Source of the DNA: Agriotes lineatus
Lineage: Eukaryota; Arthropoda; Insecta; Coleoptera; Elateridae
Assembly (NCBI GenBank): GCA_940337035.1
Contig: OW679197.1
Span: forward strand, 61,897,903 to 61,961,902
Length of the DNA: 64,000 nucleotides
Reading direction: 5' to 3'
Below the pieces are notes generated by a model. It worked only from the letters and a program-made list of their open reading frames with translations, did no database searches and had not been told where the DNA came from. The position numbers and the translations under genes are program-made. Of this stretch, positions 58,922 through 64,000 are shown in pieces (within the stretch, counting starts at the first letter, position 1; each line of letters opens with the position of its first letter).

Positions 58922-59319
58922 TGGTCATTACCCTACTCAGAGTTGATTTAAGTTTCGAAATATGCTAGATAATTTCTCTTAAAGAAAAATTAAGCAAGAG
59001 CTTTGACATTTGCCTATTAATATGCAATAACATAGAACTGGATTTAGATTTCAATTAAAACACTTATCCACATCCACTTGTTAGTCTTCTTTTTTCATTT
59101 TCCCTTAATATAGACAAAGAACTTGTTGCTACCCATATAATTTGTGATTTTGAGCCATTTTCGGCCGTGGCCTGGCAGGTGGATTGATTACAGTTAGACT
59201 ACCTTTTCACAGAGACCACGACTATGAGAAACTATTATTTATAATAGTTGATTGTTAAATCTTCGATATAAAGTTGAGAAAGCTTGATCGAAAATGTAGT
59301 CCATATACACCAACTCCAA
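58922..59319. other. No recognisable gene
   Basis: Short interval between two MITEs, nothing supported. Confidence 0.45.
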
Positions 59320-59321
59320 TA

Positions 59322-59585
59322 AGGTCACTATATCAATAAGGTACCGCCATTCCATTCCGCACTTGAGAATGTGAGAAAATTGTGAGATAAGGATAACAAA
59401 TACAAATTTCCCAAGTGCAATAGGAAAGACACTAGTTTTTGGGGATGTTCTTTTTGGTGTAATGGCACTTGTAAAGTGAGGAATCTGTTAGGTTATGTGA
59501 TTTTATCGCCAGTTGGAGAAAATTGTGCGACAAGGATAGATATAAAAAAATCACTAATGGCGGTACTTTATTGATATAGTGACCT
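59322..59585. mobile_element. TA-flanked MITE, 264 bp
   Basis: Ends aggtcactatatcaataagg then taccgccatt (30 bp), mirrored at the right with one mismatch, each flanked by TA (59320-59321, 59586-59587). Inside, 'gagaaaattgtgagataagg' and 'gagaaaattgtgcgacaagg' are direct repeats, and 'cacttgagaatgtg' recurs as variants. TA target and short length fit a Tc1/mariner-type MITE. Confidence 0.85.
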
Positions 59586-59589
59586 TAAA

Positions 59590-61290
59590 CTCCAACGCAC
59601 AAACCGCCATATTTAGATGTTTTCTATAATCAATTACATATAAATAACCATGGCTACGAAACTGTCAATTATATTTTTTTGTGCAATTACCTATAATGCT
59701 ATCTGGTATTGCAAAGTAGGAAAGTTAAGAGACGAAGTTTACTAACTAATGTAAACGGCGACCCGCTGGCATTATTTGAATTTGTTCAGTGAATGTATAA
59801 ATAACACTGTCAGTGTGTCAGTGGTTTGGTAATACTTAGAGTAATGCTAGTAATAGTATATTGTATATTTAAGAATTAAGAGCTTTAAGTAAATTAACAT
59901 TTTTAAAGACTAGTAGATTATTTTCACAATTAACGCTTTTTTTCGAATTAAAGTTGTTAATAATGTTAGATAACACTTTGTACAGCAATGTAGAAGTTAA
60001 TTTTAATTATGATTGGTGCGCTGTAACTGCAGTATTATTTTTTGTTCTGGTAATTTCTGGATTACTTTAAAATAAAAATTCTTCCCAAATGCTATTCAGC
60101 CCTATAAGATATTTGAATAGCCGAAAAATTTTATTCGATTTTGGTATGTTATACACAAAAAATGTAACAACAAAATGAGGCAGTCATCTTATTTTTTACG
60201 TATTACTTTCGAGTTCAATCATTGTTACTAATGTACACTTTTTACTACGACCATCAAAATTATGCGAAACCTCTCATGAAACTGTATAACTTTTGCGAAA
60301 ACAGCAACCGCTTCCGCCGTTAGAAGAAAATTAGAAAATTAAGTTTAGTGATGGCGTCCCACCGGATGGATGTAAATATCGTACCTTGAGACCGACATAA
60401 CCTCTCAGGATCATTTTTGCGCCAGTTTGTGTAGAATATTAATGCAAATAAATGAAAAGTACATTCATAACTTTTCAGATTATCGCCAAAATTATTCACT
60501 TCCAAGACTTCAAATAATATATTTAAAAGAAATGCCCCAAATAAATTATGCAAGCAGCAACTTTACAAAAAGGAATTGTCGAACACCACATAGTGTGTAA
60601 ACCACCCCTACCTAAATAAATTGAAAAATCAGCTGTTTGAGCACTAAACATGACATGAATTGAGCTTACAAAAATATTTTGTTTCACGAATAACAATTTA
60701 TAGTATTACAAATAAGTATTTTCATAAGTATTTTCCGCAGTTGAGGGTATGGGAACTATTTGCCATATTTTTCATTATGGGGCTGGGTTATGTTGGGGTT
60801 AGCTAGGTAAAAGTTAACGCATTAAGTAATACTTCACTTAAAAGCTGTTTCGGGTATTAAGTAACTAACAAACATTTTAAGTGTTCCAGATTTATTTGTA
60901 TAACAGAAGACCATTTTTTTATCACAATTCTGACCATAGTTTTGAGTTAAATAAACGGATGAAAAAAAATGTCCAATGTCAACGTCCTAATCGAATACCG
61001 AAACTAGGAGAGCGGTCGCAGGTCACAGTAAATTTACCAAGACTTTCCCACAGACAAATCTCACAAAACCATCCGAGATCGTTGAGATACGACGAAAGAT
61101 AGACTGCAAAAACGTACATAACAAAAGAAACGGCAAAGCAAATAACAACAGCAAATGCCGAGAATAACAATGTATACTTTAAAGTATAAAAAAAAAACTG
61201 AGCGCTCCTTGTATGAGTGCTTAATTGGGATTAAAATCGAAAATTATACTTAACAACGCAACGTTAATAACTATTTATGTATCAAGTTAC
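59590..61290. other. No recognisable gene
   Basis: AT-rich, with a slightly GC-richer part at 60970-61160 that is open on both strands (for example LGWFCEICLWESLGKFTVTC on -). It has no recognisable family and no clear splice borders. Confidence 0.35.
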
Positions 61291-61299
61291 AAAATGAAA

Positions 61300-61372
61300 C
61301 TGTTTTTCATACTAACGTGTAGCTTGCGCTACGAGCGCTAGCGAGTTGGCCAACACGTTATGTGTGAAAAAA
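61300..61372. repeat. Short hairpin with GC-rich tip
   Basis: The left arm 'tgtttttcatactaacgtgt' pairs with 'acacgttatgtgtgaaaaaa'. The tip contains gcttgcgctacgagcgctag then cgag. Same layout as the other GC-tipped hairpins but with short arms. Confidence 0.6.
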
Positions 61373-61860
61373 ACTAATTTTATCCGCAAAGGTCACAAAA
61401 GTGACAACTTATTTGTCTTTATTGACAAGGTAAAAGTGTCACTTTATCTGCCTAAGCAGACAAAATAGCGACTTTTGCGTACTTTATCTGCCTAAGCACA
61501 CAAAATGGTTGCTCTCTTTCTTTCTTTCTATGTTTGTTCGGTATCTCCTCCGAAGATACTGGGACCGATTAAATTGTATGATGGCTTAAAATTTTGCTAA
61601 TTTTTAGAATTAGTTCGTAGGCCGGTTTTTATTTTCAAAAAAGTACGAAAAAGTTTTAATTTAAATAAACCTTTAAGCAGCGGATCGGAGCATCTGTCGC
61701 CGTGGGTTATGGTGTGACAGCTGCTGTGGCTGTGTGCTATTAGCACGGGTGATTCAGTATGTTCATATATCATTACAGTTGCGCGTTATCTGAACAACAG
61801 AGGTTGGCGCAGGGGTACAGTGCTCGCCTGAAATTTACCTGAATACGTTTGCGGATAAAA
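61373..61860. repeat. Short repeats and a tRNA-like A-box
   Basis: 'actttatctgcctaagca' occurs twice (61441-61458 and 61481-61498), each followed by acaaaat. 'ctatgtttgttcggtatctc' then 'ctccgaagatactgggaccg' resembles a motif seen in many arthropod transposons. At 61800-61840 'gaggttggcgcaggggtaca' then 'gtgctcgcctg' looks like a tRNA-type A-box without a following B-box. Confidence 0.4.
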
Positions 61861-61862
61861 TA

Positions 61863-61998
61863 GTATATGTTATTCGGAGTAAAAGTGACTTTATGTGGCT
61901 TAGCTGAATTATTTGCCTCACTAACGTTCGGCTAAATAAACTTCAGCTTCGCCACATAAAGTATCACTTTTACTCCTAATAACATAATCTACTATTGC
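61863..61998. repeat. Hairpin with long matching arms
   Basis: The left arm 'aaatagtatatgttattcgg', 'agtaaaagtgactttatgtg', 'gcttagctgaa' is mirrored by 'ttcagcttcgccacataaag', 'tatcacttttactcctaata' and 'acataatctactatt'. The apex contains cctcactaacgttcggc. Likely MITE-like. Confidence 0.65.
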
Positions 61999-62539
61999 AA
62001 CGTGCTGCATACAATATTTTCTGTAATTTTGAGTCATATTAATTTTTATAGTAAATAAATTTACTTAAATCTACAAAATTATTCTAAATATTCATATTAG
62101 CACTAGTGTCAATATGAAATCTCATATTGTAACTAGTGCGAATATATGAATCAGTTTCGCTTTGAAAATGACAACAAAATATCATTATATTAGGTCAAAA
62201 TAACAGAAATAAATATTAACCTAACATCAGTTTAACTACAACACAGCCACCGAAAACTAAGATTCAGTATCAGATTAGAAATTAAATTCAAATTGTCAGT
62301 TTTTAAAAAAGACTAGAATTTTGATATTCGACAATAAGAAAATAACCAAGTAAAATCTAACACTACTCAGTTCAGGCGCCTATGTAAGTAATCCATGCGA
62401 ATGATTACAAGCCGCATACATCTGTAAGTGTAAGAAAGGAATTAGTTCATTTAGTATGCAATTTTCAAAACTGCGAGAATTCAATCAGTAGTGGAGCATG
62501 AGTCACATAATCAGCAGGTACCAAAATTGCCGTGAATAA

Positions 62540-63230
62540 GAAATTCAGGGTTGTATACAGTATCACCGATGTGAATTACAGTAGATTTAGATTTTCTACC
62601 GACTGTCTGTATATATAATATAATTGTGTTGAATACCACGGCGTAGAATAGAATTTTAATATTTGTCAAGATGTGAATTACCACCGACTGAGTTTAAGTG
62701 CGATTTAAAACAGCCACCGAGTAGACTACCACCGATATGGATTACCACTACATGGATTTACTAACGAGTGAACAGAATTTGTAGAATTAGAAACCGAGCA
62801 GAAATAAAATTAAACGGACAACTATTGCTTCGTTTGTATTGCAACATAACAAGTTGCCTAAGCGATAAGCATTAGTTCCACTTACCTCCATGAGACATTT
62901 GATATATTCATGAGTTTATTCAATTTAAAAAGTATTACGATATTTACTTTACGGTTTTGATAGTAAAAATCTCTGCTTGTGACGCTTAACGGAATTTACA
63001 ATAATATACTCCTATAAATTTTAATAAATTTAAATATATGTACATGTTAAAGTATTAACAATTTTGTAACGAAATATGAAGCCTCCAATTACATCAATTG
63101 CTTTCTACATTGCTGCTATTAAATTCGGAAAGTCGGTAGCAAACCAATTCGGTGGTAGTTTCAGTCGGATGTAAATACACATCGGTGGCAATCCATGTCA
63201 GTGGTAATCAAAGATTTGTTACACTCTAAA
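62540..63230. repeat. Region with clustered CCACCGA motifs and inverted ends
   Basis: The word CCACCGA or its near forms stands at about 62251, 62680, 62707 and 62723, and inverted (TCGGTGG) at 63150 and 63182. 'gattaccactacatggatt' (62742) pairs loosely with 'aatccatgtcagtggtaatc' (63190). It looks like a DNA element with subterminal motif clusters; exact ends not identified. Confidence 0.45.
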
Positions 63231-63624
63231 TTGGTCGTTAAGATACTCCAATAAACAAAAGACAAAGCTCACCTTAATTATGCCCCAACAGCCCTGTAAC
63301 AGAAAGTTGACCAGCTAAACCTCACTGGGAGGGGGGTTTGATTCGACACGATGTAGCAGTTGTTTCACTTCGTTGCTTGTGTGAGACGTTCCAGCGTGCG
63401 GGTTTTTAGACTTACCTTTGTTTGTTTCCTTCCATTCATCAAGACACCTTACAATCAACATACACTAAAGAAAAGAATAACACATGTAAATAAACAAACA
63501 CGTACAAAGAATACAAATAATAGGCACTGAAATTGGAATTGAATTGCATCTATTAAAATTAAATATGTGTATATACTTCACATGAAAGGGTTAGTATTCC
63601 TAATTTCTTAATATTGAATTAACT

Positions 63625-64000
63625 GTGACACAAAGGGGGTCCAAGCGCTACGTTGAAGTTGACATTGGCGAACAGACCACAAGACTGAACAGTGCGGCCA
63701 AATATAACCACATATTACAACAAATGTCACGCATATCAGTTCTAAATATTGACGGTGCAATGATTACATTAAGTCACTCAATGTCGGCAAAGGCGTATCA
63801 TTTGAGTTAACACGGTATAAACTAGTTTACAATACCTGTTTAATGGCCGGAGATGAGTTCGATTGATGCAGCTGGAGCGTCTCACTTCGAGCAGGAAATT
63901 TACAGACGAAAATTGCTCCTACGCTAGTAGCGCAATTCATTTGTGAACTATACAACAACAGGGGAGGAATTCCATTTGATGGAACACAGCCTGAAGATCC
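63625..64000 (+). other. Possible coding remnant at the window edge
   Basis: Composition is more balanced than the surroundings. An open frame at 63625-63810 reads MTQRGSKRYVEVDIGEQTTR then LNSAAKYNHILQQMSRISVL. From about 63856 another frame is open to the end: TKIAPTLVAQFICELYNNRG then GIPFDGTQPEDP. A possible acceptor (aaatttacag) precedes the second. I do not recognise the family. It may be a decayed transposon or virus-derived gene, or exons of a gene continuing to the right. Confidence 0.35.

Overview
The window looks like a stretch of a large, AT-rich, repeat-crowded insect nuclear genome. A beetle would fit, but the sequence does not prove the order. Signs of a eukaryotic genome are spliced exons with GT-AG borders, tRNA-derived SINEs, palindromic MITEs, and LINE, Penelope-like, copia, hAT and PIF/Harbinger remnants. 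There are no operons, and almost every open frame over 60 codons is chance or a transposon relic.

Only one host gene can be supported: two consecutive exons (25655-25814 and 25988-26169, + strand) of a two-pore-domain potassium channel. They carry both selectivity filters (GYG and GFG) and join in frame. The remaining exons were not found, so the gene probably has long introns reaching beyond what can be recognised here.

Region by region. 1-5.6 kb: repeats, including a tandem array of about 290-bp units (2.03-3.42 kb), a 1.07-kb foldback element (3.44-4.52 kb) and MITEs. 5.6-25.6 kb: mostly unremarkable AT-rich DNA with a composite dispersed repeat, MITEs, hairpins and a Penelope 3' scrap. 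25.6-26.2 kb: channel exons. 26-38 kb: composite repeat, a decayed Ty1/copia element hit by a SINE, a second foldback element, and a LINE hit by two back-to-back MITEs. 38.8-41.8 kb: a hAT element with exact 8-bp target duplication, itself split by a long inverted-repeat element. 43.17-46.10 kb: a nearly complete PIF/Harbinger transposon whose two genes lie on opposite strands, each with its large exon inside the other's intron. 47-57 kb: LINE 3' ends, SINEs, and a Penelope-like retroelement split by about 2.2 kb of other sequence. 57-64 kb: TA-flanked MITEs, hairpins, and an unrecognised possible coding stretch at the right edge.

The most interesting points are the interlocked Harbinger gene pair (with two nonsense codons and one frameshift but intact ends), two unrelated foldback elements that both carry an extra partial arm copy, and a set of short hairpins that differ in arm sequence but share GC-rich tips. 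Hammerhead-like motifs at Penelope 3' ends and the nested insertions, which give relative ages, are also notable.
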